A DNA stretch of 64,000 bases. It comes from Gammaproteobacteria bacterium. Its GTDB lineage: Bacteria; Pseudomonadota; Gammaproteobacteria; Arenicellales; UBA868. How positions within the stretch are numbered: position 1 is the stretch's first letter; the number at the start of each line of letters is the position of its first letter. The position numbers and the translations under genes are program-made. Shown here one piece after another: positions 28,101 through 39,226 of the stretch. The stretch lies in NCBI GenBank assembly GCA_022450155.1, contig JAKUQR010000003.1, positions 1 to 64,000 of the forward strand, in the 5' to 3' direction. The notes below the pieces were generated by a model. That model searched no databases. It was not told where the DNA came from and saw only the letters and a program-made list of their open reading frames with translations.

Positions 28101-29225
28101 ATGAAGGCAATGATTCTCGCTGCCGGTAAGGGCACACGGGTCCAGCCACTGACGTACAAGATGCCCAAACCAATGATCCCTGTTCTGGGTAAGCCCGTCA
28201 TGGAGTATCTGGTGGAGCAATTGGCCCGACACAGTTTCGATCAGATCATGGTGAATGTCAGTCATCTCGCACATACCATTGAGAACTATTTTGGCGACGG
28301 TCGCCGATGGGGGGTCGAGATTGGCTACTCGTTTGAGGGCTATCTTCAGGATGGCCATACGGTGGCTCAGCCAATCGGTTCTGCCGGGGGTATCCGCCGG
28401 ATCCAGGATTTTGCCGGGTTTTTCGATGACACCTTTCTGGTGGTTTGTGGCGACGCTTTGATCGATCTTGATCTTACTGAGGTTCTACGCAGTCACTGGA
28501 AGTCCGGAGCGATCGCAAGTGTTGTTGTCAAAGAGGTGCCCAGACAGCGGGTCTCCAACTACGGTGTCGTCGTCTGTGATGACGCTGGGCGTATCGTGTC
28601 ATTCCAGGAAAAACCTGAGCTGGAAGAAGCCCGTTCCAATCTGGTCAACACTGGAATCTATGTTTTCGAACCCGAGGTTGTTGAACACATTCCGGTCGAT
28701 GAGGAATATGATATTGGCAGTCAGCTGTTCCCCCAGCTCCTTGCCGAAGGATTGTCTTTTCACGCAATCAGTGCACCTTTTAACTGGATTGATATCGGCC
28801 AGCTGAGTGACTACTGGGAAGCTAATCAGCAGCTCATGCGCGGTATGCTCAAAGGTGCACTGATGCCGGGTAAAGAACGCCTACCCAGGATATGGACCGG
28901 GTTGAACGTTAATGTGGACTGGGATGAGATCCGGGCAGAAGGTCCAATCTATGTCGGATCAGGAACCCGGATCGAACCAGGATGTGAAATTATCGGTCCG
29001 ACCTGGATCGGTCAGGGATGCCTCATCGAAAGTGGTGCCCGTATATCTCGAAGTATACTGTTTGAATACAGTCGTCTTGGTTCACGTGCCCGGGTGACGG
29101 AATCTCTTGTGTTTGGCCAGAACTGTGTTGATCAAAACGGTAACCCGATATCTGACCTCAGTGGGAATCTGGACTGGGTCGGCGATGCGCGGGAATTCAG
29201 TGGTAGTCCCAAGGAAGCAGCCTGA
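28101..29225 (+). CDS. Sugar-nucleotide pyrophosphorylase (mannose-1-phosphate guanylyltransferase-like)
   Basis: 374-residue nucleotidyltransferase. The N-terminal Rossmann domain starts MKAMILAAGKGTRVQPLTYK with PKPMIPV, the nucleotide-binding signature of sugar-1-phosphate nucleotidyltransferases; a left-handed beta-helix follows from about residue 265 (GPIYVGSGTRIEPGCEIIGP). This two-domain layout matches GDP-mannose pyrophosphorylase B-like and glucose-1-phosphate thymidylyltransferase-like proteins; the sugar and the base cannot be fixed from sequence. It would feed an LPS or exopolysaccharide pathway not seen in the window. Confidence 0.82.
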   Translation: MKAMILAAGKGTRVQPLTYKMPKPMIPVLGKPVMEYLVEQLARHSFDQIMVNVSHLAHTIENYFGDGRRWGVEIGYSFEGYLQDGHTVAQPIGSAGGIRRIQDFAGFFDDTFLVVCGDALIDLDLTEVLRSHWKSGAIASVVVKEVPRQRVSNYGVVVCDDAGRIVSFQEKPELEEARSNLVNTGIYVFEPEVVEHIPVDEEYDIGSQLFPQLLAEGLSFHAISAPFNWIDIGQLSDYWEANQQLMRGMLKGALMPGKERLPRIWTGLNVNVDWDEIRAEGPIYVGSGTRIEPGCEIIGPTWIGQGCLIESGARISRSILFEYSRLGSRARVTESLVFGQNCVDQNGNPISDLSGNLDWVGDAREFSGSPKEAA

Positions 29226-29267
29226 CACTATACCGGTGCGGCGGCACACTTCAAGTTGAGTTGAACT

Positions 29268-30290
29268 ATGCCTGTGGATCTGCCCTTTATGGTCGACCGG
29301 CCGCAAGCTTCAGCACGCATAAAAGTCAGTCCGGAGCACTTCAAAGTCGATGAGATTTTGGGATTTGAACCCGATGGAACAGGGCAGCATTACCTGTTTA
29401 GGATTCTTAAGATCAATCGAAATACTGCCGATGTTGCGCGCGAGTTGTCACAAATATTTGGTGTGCGGTTAGTGGATGTTGGCTATTCCGGGCGAAAAGA
29501 TAAACAGGCTGTAGCCAGGCAGTGGTTCAGTGTACCGGCCCAGAGCGTCGGTGCTGCCTCCAGTCCCATCGCGGGTCAAGGCTGGAACGTGGAAAAGCAG
29601 TGCAGGCATGGTAGAAAGCTGCGGCGCGGCAGTCATCGTGGCAATGCTTTTGACATTCGTCTGAGTGAGTTTAAAGGCTGTGCATCAGATCTAGAACAAC
29701 GTGTTCTGAACCTTCAGCGCCGGGGTTTCCCAAACTATTTTGGAAGCCAGCGATTTGGCCACCGGGGTAGAAATATCGGTGAAGCGCGCAGGATCTTGGG
29801 TACCGATGCTGTTCGACTTCGCCGGCCCAGCCATCAGATGTTGCTTTCAGCAGCGCGGAGCTGGTTATTCAATATCGTTCTTGGTCAAAGACTGCGTGAA
29901 AGTACGTGGGCTCGGCCTCTGCCTGGTGACATCATGATGCTTGATGGCAGCCGATCCCACTTTACTGCTGAGCAGGACGACCCGTTGCTTCCGGAGCGGT
30001 TGGCCGGTCTGGATGTTCATGTCAGTGGCCCTTTATGGGGAGACGTAAAAGCTGTCCAGGGTCAGCCAGCTTGGCAGCGTGAGTGCAGTTGGCTTGAAGG
30101 CGAAGCAGAATTACGGGATAGTGTTGCCCGAACCGGTGTAAAACCGGCACGGCGCGCACTACGCGCTACCTTCGATGACCTGGTTCTGAAGTGGACCCAC
30201 GACAGAAATCCCAGGCTCGTATTTACGCTGGGTCGTGGTTGTTATGCGACTTCTTTGCTGCGCGAACTGGTACTATTTGACCTTCCATGA
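29268..30290 (+). CDS. truD: tRNA pseudouridine(13) synthase
   Basis: Modifies U13 of tRNA-Glu. 340 residues with the family motifs: the catalytic aspartate D78 in SGRKDKQA, FPNYFGSQRFG in the catalytic domain, and the TruD insertion domain between them and the C terminus. KVDEILGFEPDGTGQHYLF near the N terminus is the conserved first motif. In E. coli truD lies near surE and ispF; here it stands alone and converges on htpG with three bases between stops. Confidence 0.95.
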   Translation: MPVDLPFMVDRPQASARIKVSPEHFKVDEILGFEPDGTGQHYLFRILKINRNTADVARELSQIFGVRLVDVGYSGRKDKQAVARQWFSVPAQSVGAASSPIAGQGWNVEKQCRHGRKLRRGSHRGNAFDIRLSEFKGCASDLEQRVLNLQRRGFPNYFGSQRFGHRGRNIGEARRILGTDAVRLRRPSHQMLLSAARSWLFNIVLGQRLRESTWARPLPGDIMMLDGSRSHFTAEQDDPLLPERLAGLDVHVSGPLWGDVKAVQGQPAWQRECSWLEGEAELRDSVARTGVKPARRALRATFDDLVLKWTHDRNPRLVFTLGRGCYATSLLRELVLFDLP

Positions 30291-30293
30291 ACC

Positions 30294-32183
30294 TCAGGTT
30301 GTTAGCAGACTGGCCCGGGCCAGTAAGTCGTTCACTCGTTTGACATAGGCTGCCGGTTCGGAAAGCCGCGCGCCTTCGCTCAATGCAGCTTGGTCAAAAA
30401 GAACCATAGACCATTCTTCCAGTCGCTCGTGCTCAGGCGCCAGTTGTTTGATGAGCGGGTGGTCAGCATTAATTTCCATAATCGGTTTAGCGTCCGGCGC
30501 ATCCTGTCCCATGGCCTGCAGGATGCGCTCGAGGTTGCCGCCGAGATCATGTTCGTCGGCAACCAGGCAAGCCGGTGAATCTGTTAAACGATGGCTCACA
30601 CGGACTTCCTTTACCCTGTCACCAAGTACTGCTTTTATCTTTTCCACCAGTCCGGCAAGGTCTTTGCCTTTTTCCTCGGCGGCTTTTTTCTGGTCATCGC
30701 TTGTAAATTCATCCAGGTCCAACGCACCCTTTGCTATCGATTTCAAAGATTTTTCCTCATAGTTACTGAGGGAAGTAACGAGCCACTCGTCAACTGGGTC
30801 CGTTAGTAGAAGAACTTCGATATTGTTCTTTCGGAATATCTCCAGATGTGGCGATGAGCTGGCTGCTGCGTATGACTCTGCCGTGACAAAGTAGATTCCC
30901 TTCTGTTTCATCGGCATCCGTTTAACGTAATCCGCCAGCGATACTGTCTGTGTTTCTTCATCGTCATGGGTTGTGCAGAAACGCAATAATTTGGCCAGGG
31001 GTTTCTGGTTCTCCTGGTCTTCGACCATGCCTTCTTTTAGAACTTTGCCAAATTCCTTCCAAAACTGTGCGTAGGTGTCTGGATCGTTTTCGGCTATCCG
31101 TTTCAGCTCGTTGAGAACTTTTTTTACCGAGGCTGTGCGAATCCGGTCTATGTTTTTGTTGTTCTGTAGAAACTCGCGGGAGACATTAAGCGGCAGATCA
31201 GCTGCATCAACCACGCCCCGAACAAACCGAAGATAACTTGGCATCAGGTACTTGGCATCATCGAGAATAAAGATTCGACGCACGTAAAGATTGATACCGT
31301 GCCGCTGCTCGCGGTCCCATAAATCAAACGGCGCCTTTGATGGAATAAAGAGCAGCGATATGTACTCGAGATTACCTTCAACTCTATTATGCAGCGTGAC
31401 GAGCGGGGCCTCGCTGTCATAACTGATGTTGGTGTAGAACTGTTTGTATTCTTCCTCCGTAATTTCAGTTTTCGGTCTAGACCACAACGCTGCACCTTTG
31501 TTGACTGTTTCCCACTCCTCTTTTCGTTTTTCATCCGAACTCAGCATCTTGATCGGCAGAGAGATATGGTCGGAGTATTTTCCGATGATATTGCGGAGGC
31601 GATACCCTTCGGCAAATTCTTTATCTTCTTTGCGAAGATGTAGTGTAATTTCTGTACCTCGTTCAACACGGGTGGTATTTTCGATCGTGTATTCACCGCT
31701 GCCGTCTGATGTCCAGCGGACTCCTGTCTCAGGTTCTTGACCGGCTTTGCGTGTCAAGAGTTCGACCTTTTCTGCGACCAGGAAAACCGAATAGAAACCG
31801 ACTCCAAATTGACCAATCAGACGTGTGTCTGCGGATTGGTCGCCACTGAGTGAATCCAGAAACTGGCGGGTGCCTGATCGGGCGATTGTACCGATGTTGT
31901 CGATTACTTCAGCCTTCTCCATACCGATTCCATTGTCGCGCACAGAGACCGTTCTATCCTTCTCATTGAAGCTGATGTGCAGAGACAGTTCATTACTGTT
32001 CTCCAGCAGTTGTTCATCTGTCAATGCTGAAAATCGCAGCCGGTCACACGCGTCCGAGGCGTTGGAGATCAGCTCTCGAAGAAAGATCTCCTTGTTCGTA
32101 TACAGTGAGTTAATCATCAACTGTAATAGCTGATTCACCTCGGTCTGAAAACTTCGGGTTTCAACGGTTTGTTCAGTTGTCAT
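30294..32183 (-). CDS. htpG: Chaperone HtpG (Hsp90)
   Basis: Dimeric ATP-dependent Hsp90 chaperone of the cytosol. The 629 residues have the GHKL ATPase domain with E37 and N41 (RELISNASDACD), D83-NGIGM and GQFGVGFYS; the middle domain with SREFLQ; and the C-terminal dimerisation domain. The linker typical of eukaryotic Hsp90 is absent, as expected for bacteria. A sigma-32 promoter lies 61-89 bases upstream. Confidence 0.97.
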   Translation of the reverse strand: MTTEQTVETRSFQTEVNQLLQLMINSLYTNKEIFLRELISNASDACDRLRFSALTDEQLLENSNELSLHISFNEKDRTVSVRDNGIGMEKAEVIDNIGTIARSGTRQFLDSLSGDQSADTRLIGQFGVGFYSVFLVAEKVELLTRKAGQEPETGVRWTSDGSGEYTIENTTRVERGTEITLHLRKEDKEFAEGYRLRNIIGKYSDHISLPIKMLSSDEKRKEEWETVNKGAALWSRPKTEITEEEYKQFYTNISYDSEAPLVTLHNRVEGNLEYISLLFIPSKAPFDLWDREQRHGINLYVRRIFILDDAKYLMPSYLRFVRGVVDAADLPLNVSREFLQNNKNIDRIRTASVKKVLNELKRIAENDPDTYAQFWKEFGKVLKEGMVEDQENQKPLAKLLRFCTTHDDEETQTVSLADYVKRMPMKQKGIYFVTAESYAAASSSPHLEIFRKNNIEVLLLTDPVDEWLVTSLSNYEEKSLKSIAKGALDLDEFTSDDQKKAAEEKGKDLAGLVEKIKAVLGDRVKEVRVSHRLTDSPACLVADEHDLGGNLERILQAMGQDAPDAKPIMEINADHPLIKQLAPEHERLEEWSMVLFDQAALSEGARLSEPAAYVKRVNDLLARASLLTT

Positions 32184-32243
32184 CGGTCATGGGTCCTTAC
32201 TGATGTGGGGCTTGATCGAACGATCTTTGTGACTATCTACAAA

Positions 32244-32272
32244 AAATGGGGGCTGTGGGATGGTAAATCAAG
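32244..32272 (-). promoter_or_regulatory. Sigma-32 heat-shock promoter for htpG
   Basis: Read on the reverse strand: CTTGATT, 14 bases, CCCCATTT. Both boxes and the spacing are identical to the clpB promoter, while the spacer sequence differs. Confidence 0.85.
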
Positions 32273-32336
32273 TCATCCATGATCGGCCCCGTGGCCAATT
32301 TCCGGTAGAATCCGCCTCGGATGTTTTTTGACGAAT

Positions 32337-32413
<77 letters not shown>

Positions 32414-32439
32414 TTAACTGGGAACCTCAGGAGAGCCGG

Positions 32440-32516
32440 GCGCCCGTAGCTCAACCGGACAGAGCAACGGCCTTCTAAGCCGTAGGTTACAGGTTCGAGT
32501 CCTGTCGGGCGTGCCA
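32440..32516 (+). tRNA. tRNA-Arg(TCT)
   Basis: 77 bases with CCA encoded. Acceptor GCGCCCG pairs with CGGGCGT, so the first pair is a G-U wobble. Anticodon stem ACGGC/GCCGT with loop CTTCTAA gives TCT (32474-32476), reading AGA and AGG. T-arm GGTTCGAGTCC. Confidence 0.95.
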
Positions 32517-32605
32517 ATTTGGTGACGTGACCTCTTGAACAGCTGGATTCGCTGGCTTTAACATCCTGAATTGTTGGATAATTGCCGATCTGGTTATCCG
32601 AATAT

Positions 32606-32682
32606 GGTGATCGTAGCTCAGTTGGTAGAGCCCCGGATTGTGGTTCCGGTCGTCGTGGGTTCGAGTCCCATCGGTCACCCCA
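32606..32682 (+). tRNA. tRNA-His(GTG)
   Basis: 77 bases with CCA encoded. The leading G is the extra G(-1) that identifies tRNA-His, opposite discriminator C. Anticodon stem CCGGA/TCCGG with loop TTGTGGT gives GTG (32640-32642). Confidence 0.96.
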
Positions 32683-32741
32683 GACTTGCAACAACCAAGA
32701 TACGATCGGCAATTTATGGGATTGCCACTGGAGCACAGTGA

Positions 32742-32817
<76 letters not shown>

Positions 32818-32902
32818 GAACTGGTGAAAAATGCAAATTGCTAAAACATATATGATCAATTTCAGCTTCTGGCCTCATTCTCAAGTCTGTACAGGATCAG
32901 AT

Positions 32903-32987
32903 GCGAAAGTGGCGGAACTGGTAGACGCGCTGGCTTTAGGTGCCAGTGGGGTAACCCGTGGGAGTTCGACTCTCCCCTTTCGCACCA
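32903..32987 (+). tRNA. tRNA-Leu(TAG)
   Basis: 85 bases with the long variable arm of class II tRNAs and CCA encoded. Acceptor GCGAAAG/CTTTCGC; anticodon stem CTGGC/GCCAG with loop TTTAGGT gives TAG (32937-32939). tig starts 53 bases downstream. Confidence 0.96.
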
Positions 32988-33040
32988 GCGTTTCAAGTTA
33001 TTAATCAGGGTCCACCTCCTACAATCAGGAATACCATCGT

Positions 33041-34357
33041 ATGGATGTCTCTGTTGAAAATACCGGTGCAATCGGCAGGAAAATGATAGTCAAAATTCCT
33101 GCGGCAGATCTTGATCAGAATATTCAGTCAAGGCTGTTAACGCTGGCGAAGACTGTAAAACTTCCAGGCTTTCGGCCCGGCAAGGTTCCACTCAAGGTAG
33201 TTGAAGCGAGGTATTCTGAGCAAGTCCTGCATGAAGCAGCCGAAGAACTGATCAGTTCAAGCTATCGTGATGCGGTCGTGCAGGAATCTGTTGATGCAGC
33301 GGGCCCACCATCAATTGAACCCAGGACGATGACACGCGGCCAGGATCTTGAATATGTGGCCACATTCGAGGTGTTTCCCCAGATTCCCCGAACTGATATT
33401 GCCGGCAAATCGATTGTTCGTAATTCCTGTCAGCCAGGAGAGGGGGATGTGGGTCGAACAATCGAAACTTTGCGCAAACGCCAAACAATCTGGGAGGCAG
33501 ATGAATCAGCAGCTGAGGAGGGTGACCGCCTGTTGATTGACTTCAAAGGTTCCGTGAACGGAGAACCTTTCGAAGGCGGGGAAGCGGAAAACTATCCCGT
33601 TATACTGGGGGGAAGTACGTTGCTGCCGGAGTTTGAGGAGCAGTTAAATGACCTGAAGACAGGTGACCAAAGTACAGTCGAACTGACTTTTCCTGATGAT
33701 TACCCAAACGAAGAGATTGCGGGTCAACCGGCAAAGTTTAGTATCGATGTTCGTGAGGTTGCAAAACCGAAACTACCTGAGATCGACGAGGATTTCATAA
33801 AGAGTTTTGGTGTGGAAGAAGGTACCGATAAGGCATTCCGCAGCCAAATCCTGGAGAATTTGGAGAAGGAATGTTCGCAAAAAATTCGCAGTGACACCCA
33901 TGAAGCGGTGATGGGGGCACTTCTCCTGGAGAATGATTTCGAAGTGCCAGAGGCCCTGGTCCGGGAAGAGACTGAGCGGTCGGTTATGGCTGCCCGGGCC
34001 CAGATGCGTCAGCAGGGCTTGCCTGCGGATACGCCAGTCGATCCAGAACAGTTCAAGAATTCAGCCGAAAGACGTGTACGACTTGGATTGGTCATGCATG
34101 AAATCGTAAAACAGCGAGAAATAAAGCCAGACGATAATGCTGTTCGCCAGCGACTGGAGGACATGGCGTCTAGCTATGATGATCCTCAACAGTTCATTAA
34201 GTGGTACAGTGAAGACAGGGGTCGCTTGTCGCAGGTTGAGGCCGCAGTCGTCGAGGATTATGTTGTGGAAGCGTTGCTGACCGACGCTGACGTTACCGAT
34301 ACCGAGGTAAGCTTTGAGGACTTAATGAACCCGACTGTAGCTGACACTACCCAATAG
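33041..34357 (+). CDS. tig: Trigger factor
   Basis: Ribosome-associated chaperone and prolyl isomerase that meets nascent chains at the exit tunnel. 438 residues: N-terminal ribosome-binding domain with the signature [13 protein letters not shown] (about 46-58; G-F-R-x-G-K-x-P), FKBP domain about 155-245 ([20 protein letters not shown]), and a helical C-terminal chaperone domain. First protein gene of the tig-clpP-clpX-lon block and directly downstream of five tRNAs. Confidence 0.96.
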   Translation: MDVSVENTGAIGRKMIVKIPAADLDQNIQSRLLTLAKTVKLPGFRPGKVPLKVVEARYSEQVLHEAAEELISSSYRDAVVQESVDAAGPPSIEPRTMTRGQDLEYVATFEVFPQIPRTDIAGKSIVRNSCQPGEGDVGRTIETLRKRQTIWEADESAAEEGDRLLIDFKGSVNGEPFEGGEAENYPVILGGSTLLPEFEEQLNDLKTGDQSTVELTFPDDYPNEEIAGQPAKFSIDVREVAKPKLPEIDEDFIKSFGVEEGTDKAFRSQILENLEKECSQKIRSDTHEAVMGALLLENDFEVPEALVREETERSVMAARAQMRQQGLPADTPVDPEQFKNSAERRVRLGLVMHEIVKQREIKPDDNAVRQRLEDMASSYDDPQQFIKWYSEDRGRLSQVEAAVVEDYVVEALLTDADVTDTEVSFEDLMNPTVADTTQ

Positions 34358-34392
34358 TGATCCGGGTCGATCATATTGATAGAGGTGAAACT

Positions 34393-35025
34393 GTGACAGA
34401 TTATTCCAAGCAACCCGCCCTGACTGCACCCCAGAATCTCGGTTTGGTGCCGATGGTTATCGAAACCACTGGCCGAGGCGAACGTGCCTACGATATCTAC
34501 TCTCGTCTGCTCAAGGAGCGGGTCGTATTTATTGTCGGCTCGATTACCGACCATGTGGCCAACCTGGTTGTCGCACAACTACTGTATCTGGAATCAGAGA
34601 ACCCGGACAAGGATATTCATCTTTATGTCAACAGTCCCGGCGGTGAGGTGAACGCAGGTCTTGCCGTCTACGATACCATGCAATTCATAAAACCTGATGT
34701 CAGCACCGTTTGCACGGGTCAGGCTGCGAGCATGGGTGCAGTGATTCTTGCCGGCGGCGCTTCGGAAAAGCGGTTTGCACTACCGCATTCACGAATCATG
34801 ATCCATCAACCTTGGGGCGGGTTCCAGGGCCAGGCCACAGATATTGATATTCACGCCAAAGAGATTCTGAAAATCCGTGAACGTTTAAACCAGATACTTT
34901 CCAAACATACCGGACGTGACCTAGATGTTGTTCAGAGTGACACTGAGCGGGACAACTTTATGAGCGGAGATGAGGCTGCAGAATACGGCATTATTGACCG
35001 GGTAATTAGTCAGCGTGAAGGCTAG
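34393..35025 (+). CDS. clpP: ClpP protease, proteolytic subunit
   Basis: Tetradecameric serine protease that works with ClpX or ClpA. From the GTG at 34393 the protein has 210 residues with catalytic triad S113 (GQAASMGA), H138 (MIHQPWGG) and D187 (DTERDNF), the same spacing as in E. coli. The frame extends upstream to 34357 at the tig stop, but AGAGGTG lies six bases before the chosen GTG and the resulting short propeptide fits the family better. Confidence 0.95.
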   Translation: MTDYSKQPALTAPQNLGLVPMVIETTGRGERAYDIYSRLLKERVVFIVGSITDHVANLVVAQLLYLESENPDKDIHLYVNSPGGEVNAGLAVYDTMQFIKPDVSTVCTGQAASMGAVILAGGASEKRFALPHSRIMIHQPWGGFQGQATDIDIHAKEILKIRERLNQILSKHTGRDLDVVQSDTERDNFMSGDEAAEYGIIDRVISQREG

Positions 35026-35049
35026 TGATTATCACGCCAAGAACCCCGA

Positions 35050-35078
35050 TTGTGTAGCCCTTGCATTCACGCTATAAA
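35050..35078 (+). promoter_or_regulatory. Candidate sigma-70 promoter for clpX
   Basis: TTGTGT, 17 bases, TATAAA in the 161-base clpP-clpX gap. The -10 matches five of six bases; the -35 is weak. It would allow clpX to be made without clpP. Confidence 0.45.
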
Positions 35079-35186
35079 GACTGCATCTTACATAGGTGGT
35101 AAATTTTTTTGAAGACGACCCACGCGCCTGAAGATCTGGCCTGGGCGGATCATTACAGAGTTAACAGTTGATATTGGGGAGGTAGC

Positions 35187-36464
35187 ATGGCCGGAAACGA
35201 TGGCGACAACAAAGATGACAAGCTTCTCTATTGTTCTTTTTGTGGAAAGAGCCAGCACGAAGTTAGAAAGCTGATAGCGGGCCCATCGGTTTTTGTCTGT
35301 GATGAGTGCGTGGAACTCTGTAACGAGATTATTCGTGAAGAGGCCGAAGATGTAGAAGCCGAGGCTGCTCGCGAGGCAGCTTATCCGACCCCGCAGGAAA
35401 TCTGTGAGCGGCTGGATGATTACGTCATCGGCCAGACAGAGGCAAAGAAAGTCCTTTCAGTGGCCGTATACAATCACTATAAGCGGATTGAGAACGCAGA
35501 AGCTGTAGGCGAAGTCGAAATCTCAAAAAGCAACATTCTGATGATCGGGCCGACCGGATCAGGTAAAACCTTACTGGCCGAAACGCTGGCCCGGGAACTC
35601 AATGTACCGTTTACGATTGCCGATGCAACCACTCTCACAGAGGCCGGTTATGTCGGAGAAGATGTTGAAAACATCATTCAGAAGCTGCTCCAGAAGTGTG
35701 ATTATGATGTGGAAAAAGCCCAGGCTGGGATTGTTTATATCGATGAAATCGACAAGATATCGCGTAAATCAGATAACCCATCTATTACCCGTGATGTTTC
35801 TGGGGAAGGCGTTCAACAGGCGCTACTTAAACTGATCGAGGGCACTGTCGCTTCGGTACCACCACAAGGTGGCCGCAAACACCCGCAGCAGGAGTTTCTA
35901 CAGGTCGATACCCGAAACGTGCTGTTTATTTGTGGCGGCGCATTCTCAGGACTCGAGAAGGTCATTCAGCAGCGCTCTGAAAAGTCAGGTATCGGTTTTG
36001 GTGCGGACATCAAAAGCATCTCAAATGCTAATCGTATAAGTAAATTTCTACCTGACCTCGAACCCGAGGATCTGATCAAGTATGGACTGATACCCGAGTT
36101 TGTCGGCCGCATGCCGGTGATCGCAACACTCGAGGAACTGGATGAGGAAGCCTTGATAACGATCCTGACCGAGCCCAAAAATGCACTGATCAAGCAATTT
36201 GGCAAACTATTTGAACTTGAAAATGTGGAACTTGAAATTCGACAGGATGCTCTAATAGCTGTTGCAAAAAAGGCTATGGATCGAAAGACTGGTGCCCGCG
36301 GACTGCGTTCTATATTGGAGAAAGCACTGCTGGAGACCATGTTTGTATTGCCATCAATGAACGACGTGAGCAAGGTGACGGTAGATTCCAGCGTGATCGA
36401 AGACAGCTCTCAGCCGCTATATGTTTTCGAAGAAGAACCACGAAAAATTTCACAGCGGTCTTAA
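35187..36464 (+). CDS. clpX: ClpX ATPase, unfoldase of ClpXP
   Basis: AAA+ unfoldase that feeds tagged proteins to ClpP. 425 residues: zinc-binding domain with C16, C19, C38 and C41; Walker A GPTGSGKT at 121-128; Walker [10 protein letters not shown]; the GYVGEDVE pore loop; sensor regions; and the IGF-type ClpP-binding loop as [14 protein letters not shown] lies just upstream of the ATG. Confidence 0.97.
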   Translation: MAGNDGDNKDDKLLYCSFCGKSQHEVRKLIAGPSVFVCDECVELCNEIIREEAEDVEAEAAREAAYPTPQEICERLDDYVIGQTEAKKVLSVAVYNHYKRIENAEAVGEVEISKSNILMIGPTGSGKTLLAETLARELNVPFTIADATTLTEAGYVGEDVENIIQKLLQKCDYDVEKAQAGIVYIDEIDKISRKSDNPSITRDVSGEGVQQALLKLIEGTVASVPPQGGRKHPQQEFLQVDTRNVLFICGGAFSGLEKVIQQRSEKSGIGFGADIKSISNANRISKFLPDLEPEDLIKYGLIPEFVGRMPVIATLEELDEEALITILTEPKNALIKQFGKLFELENVELEIRQDALIAVAKKAMDRKTGARGLRSILEKALLETMFVLPSMNDVSKVTVDSSVIEDSSQPLYVFEEEPRKISQRS

Positions 36465-36487
36465 ATTGAGTTGAGACGCGATTTCAC

Positions 36488-36516
36488 CTTGAATTAACAG
36501 GGCGATGCCCCCAGAT
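36488..36516 (+). promoter_or_regulatory. Sigma-32 heat-shock promoter for lon
   Basis: CTTGAAT, 14 bases, CCCCAGAT, lying 68 bases before lon and 23 bases after the clpX stop. The -35 differs from CTTGAAA in one base; the -10 keeps CCCCA. Same spacing as the clpB and htpG promoters. Confidence 0.78.
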
Positions 36517-36584
36517 TAGATGTGACACCAGCGCACGACTGGCTTGACGCGCTTTAAACGGAATACAGAACACACGGATCAAAC

Positions 36585-39014
36585 ATGACTGACGATACCC
36601 AAACTGAAGTATTGGAGCCACAGGTTCGCTATCCCATGTTGCCGTTGCGTGATGTCGTGGTGTTTCCACACATGGTGATCCCGCTCTTTGTCGGTCGGGA
36701 AAAATCGATTAAGGCACTCGACTACGCCATGGAATCTGGCAAGCAGATTTTTCTTGCGGCCCAGCATGACGCTGCAGATGACGACCCGTCACCTGAGCAA
36801 ATTTATGAGGTCGGTACGGTGGCCAATATTCTGCAGCTCCTAAAACTACCCGATGGCACCGTAAAGGTTCTGGTGGAGGGAACTGCCAGAGCCGCAATCG
36901 TCAGATATGTTCAATCTGAAGAAACCTTTGAAGTCGACGCTGTTGGCATCAACGATGAACTGATCGATGAGCGCGAGTCTGAAGTTCTGATTCGAACGGT
37001 GGTTACCGAATTTGAACAGTACGTCAAACTCAACCCAAAAATTCCACCGGAGGTACTGACATCCTTGAGTGGCATTGAGGAACCCGGTCGGCTTGCCGAT
37101 ACGATCGCCGCTCATCTGACGTTAAGAAACGAAGAAAAACAAAAGATCCTTGAGTACGCCAGTTCACGTGAGCGGCTGGAACATATTCTGGGCATCATGG
37201 AATCCGAAATCGACCTCCTTCAGGTCGAGAAACGGATTCGTGGGCGAGTCAAGAAGCAGATGGAAAAAAGTCAGCGTGAGTATTACCTGAATGAGCAGAT
37301 GAAAGCGATTCAGAACGAGCTCGGCGAAATGGAAGACGCCCCCAATGAAATGGATGAGCTGCAGAAAAAAATCGAAGAAGCTGGCATGTCCAAAGAGGCA
37401 CTGGAAAAGGCCGAATCAGAACTGAAAAAACTTCGCATGATGTCGCCGATGTCAGCGGAAGCGACAGTTGTCCGAAATTACATCGACTGGTTGGTGCAGG
37501 TGCCGTGGAAAAAGAGGACGCGAGTCTTGAAGGATCTCGCCAAGGCCGAGACTATTCTTGAGCGAGATCACTACGGGCTGGAGAAAGTCAAGGAGCGGAT
37601 ACTGGAATATCTGGCTGTACAACAGCGAATCAACAAAGTCAGAGGCCCCATTCTGTGTTTGGTTGGACCGCCAGGCGTCGGCAAGACATCACTGGGTGAA
37701 TCAATAGCGCGAGCAACAAATCGCAAGTTCGTACGCATATCACTGGGTGGAATGCGCGACGAGGCTGAAATACGCGGTCACCGCAGAACCTACATCGGGT
37801 CACTACCGGGAAAAATTCTTCAAAACATGTCAAAAGCAGGAACGAAGAATCCTTTGTTCATGCTTGATGAAGTCGACAAAATGTCGATGGACTTTCGAGG
37901 GGATCCGTCGTCTGCCCTGTTGGAAGTGCTCGACCCGGAGCAAAACAACAAGTTCGGTGACCACTATCTTGAGGTCGACTATGATCTTTCTGAGGTCATG
38001 TTTGTGGCAACAGCCAATACCTTGAACATACCCAGTCCATTACAGGATCGGATGGAGATCATCCGTATCTCGGGGTACACCGAAGATGAGAAAATCAAAA
38101 TAGCAACGCGTTATCTTGTCCAAAAGCAGAAACGGAACAACGGTCTTAATGATGAAGAGATCATTTTTCACAAATCTGCTCTGGTAGATATCGTTCGTTA
38201 CTACACCCGGGAGGCTGGTGTCAGGTCACTCGAGCGGGAAATCGCCAAAATCTGCCGCAAAGTTGCTAAGGAACTGATTCTCAACGAGATAAAACAGACT
38301 GTGAAAGTCACCAGTCGGTCCTTACAGAAATATCTGGGTGTCCGCCAGTTTCGTTATGGCAAAGCTGAACTCGAAAACCGGGTCGGACAGGTGACTGGTC
38401 TGGCATGGACCGAAGTCGGTGGAGAACTTCTAACAATAGAAGCAGCGGTGATGCCCGGTAAAGGTAAGCAGAGCTATACCGGTAAGCTAGGAGATGTCAT
38501 GCAGGAGTCGATTCAGGCCGCGATGACTGTGCTTCGCACCCGATCCAGACAGTACGGCATAGACCGGGATTTCTACCAGAAACAGGATGTGCACATACAT
38601 GTACCCGAGGGTGCCACACCTAAAGATGGGCCAAGTGCGGGAATTGGAATGTGTACGGCGTTATTGTCTGCAATCTCCGGTATTCCAGTACGTTCTGACC
38701 TCGCCATGACGGGTGAGATCACATTGCGCGGTGAAGTGCTGCCTGTAGGGGGTCTTAAGGAAAAACTACTGGCTGCACATCGGGGCGGCATCAAAGTTGT
38801 ACTGATCCCCCATGAAAATGAAAAAGAGCTGGTGGAGATCCCCAATAATGTGAAGGCGGGTCTGGAGATCAAACCGGTTCGCTGGCTAGACGAAGTTTTT
38901 GGGTTTGCGCTTGAAAGACTCCCAGAACCAATCGATGACAATGCTGATGAGGCAAACGTTGATTCGGCCAATGAAGACAGCCCAGCCACGCGCGATCGTC
39001 CGGTGGCCCACTGA
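36585..39014 (+). CDS. lon: ATP-dependent protease Lon
   Basis: Homo-hexameric AAA+ serine protease for misfolded and regulatory proteins. 809 residues: N-terminal substrate domain ([16 protein letters not shown] start) and coiled coil, AAA+ module with Walker A GPPGVGKT, and protease domain with the S684-K727 dyad ([23 protein letters not shown]). The last ~30 residues form an acidic tail rich in Asp, Glu and Asn ([18 protein letters not shown]). Its own sigma-32 promoter precedes it. Confidence 0.97.
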   Translation: MTDDTQTEVLEPQVRYPMLPLRDVVVFPHMVIPLFVGREKSIKALDYAMESGKQIFLAAQHDAADDDPSPEQIYEVGTVANILQLLKLPDGTVKVLVEGTARAAIVRYVQSEETFEVDAVGINDELIDERESEVLIRTVVTEFEQYVKLNPKIPPEVLTSLSGIEEPGRLADTIAAHLTLRNEEKQKILEYASSRERLEHILGIMESEIDLLQVEKRIRGRVKKQMEKSQREYYLNEQMKAIQNELGEMEDAPNEMDELQKKIEEAGMSKEALEKAESELKKLRMMSPMSAEATVVRNYIDWLVQVPWKKRTRVLKDLAKAETILERDHYGLEKVKERILEYLAVQQRINKVRGPILCLVGPPGVGKTSLGESIARATNRKFVRISLGGMRDEAEIRGHRRTYIGSLPGKILQNMSKAGTKNPLFMLDEVDKMSMDFRGDPSSALLEVLDPEQNNKFGDHYLEVDYDLSEVMFVATANTLNIPSPLQDRMEIIRISGYTEDEKIKIATRYLVQKQKRNNGLNDEEIIFHKSALVDIVRYYTREAGVRSLEREIAKICRKVAKELILNEIKQTVKVTSRSLQKYLGVRQFRYGKAELENRVGQVTGLAWTEVGGELLTIEAAVMPGKGKQSYTGKLGDVMQESIQAAMTVLRTRSRQYGIDRDFYQKQDVHIHVPEGATPKDGPSAGIGMCTALLSAISGIPVRSDLAMTGEITLRGEVLPVGGLKEKLLAAHRGGIKVVLIPHENEKELVEIPNNVKAGLEIKPVRWLDEVFGFALERLPEPIDDNADEANVDSANEDSPATRDRPVAH

Positions 39015-39169
39015 CCGCCTGGCCGTTGTTGCGGGGCAGTTTAAGACCTCACTGATGTGCATAATGTCTGTAGATTCACCTTACAAATCAGCCTTCTTAA
39101 GCGGGTTCTTCCTGTAAGTTATTAATCTGTCGCTTGGCACCGGGGTGGGTATTACCGGGCCGTGCCGAT

Positions 39170-39199
39170 TTGACACCGAAATTTAGCCCTTGGTATAAA
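39170..39199 (+). promoter_or_regulatory. Sigma-70 promoter for hupB and the following tRNAs
   Basis: Consensus TTGACA, 18 bases, TATAAA. Predicted start near 39206, about 110 bases before the hupB GTG. Probably drives hupB and, by read-through, tRNA-Val and tRNA-Asp. Confidence 0.75.
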
Positions 39200-39209
39200 C
39201 AATTTGCCT

Positions 39210-39226
39210 CACCGGTTCAGCCGGTG
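39210..39226 (+). repeat. Perfect 6-bp hairpin at the hupB mRNA 5' end
   Basis: CACCGG-TTCAG-CCGGTG, followed by TTTA, a few bases after the predicted start site. A hairpin at the very 5' end is commonly protective against RNA decay; no long T-tract, so attenuation is less likely. Confidence 0.45.
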
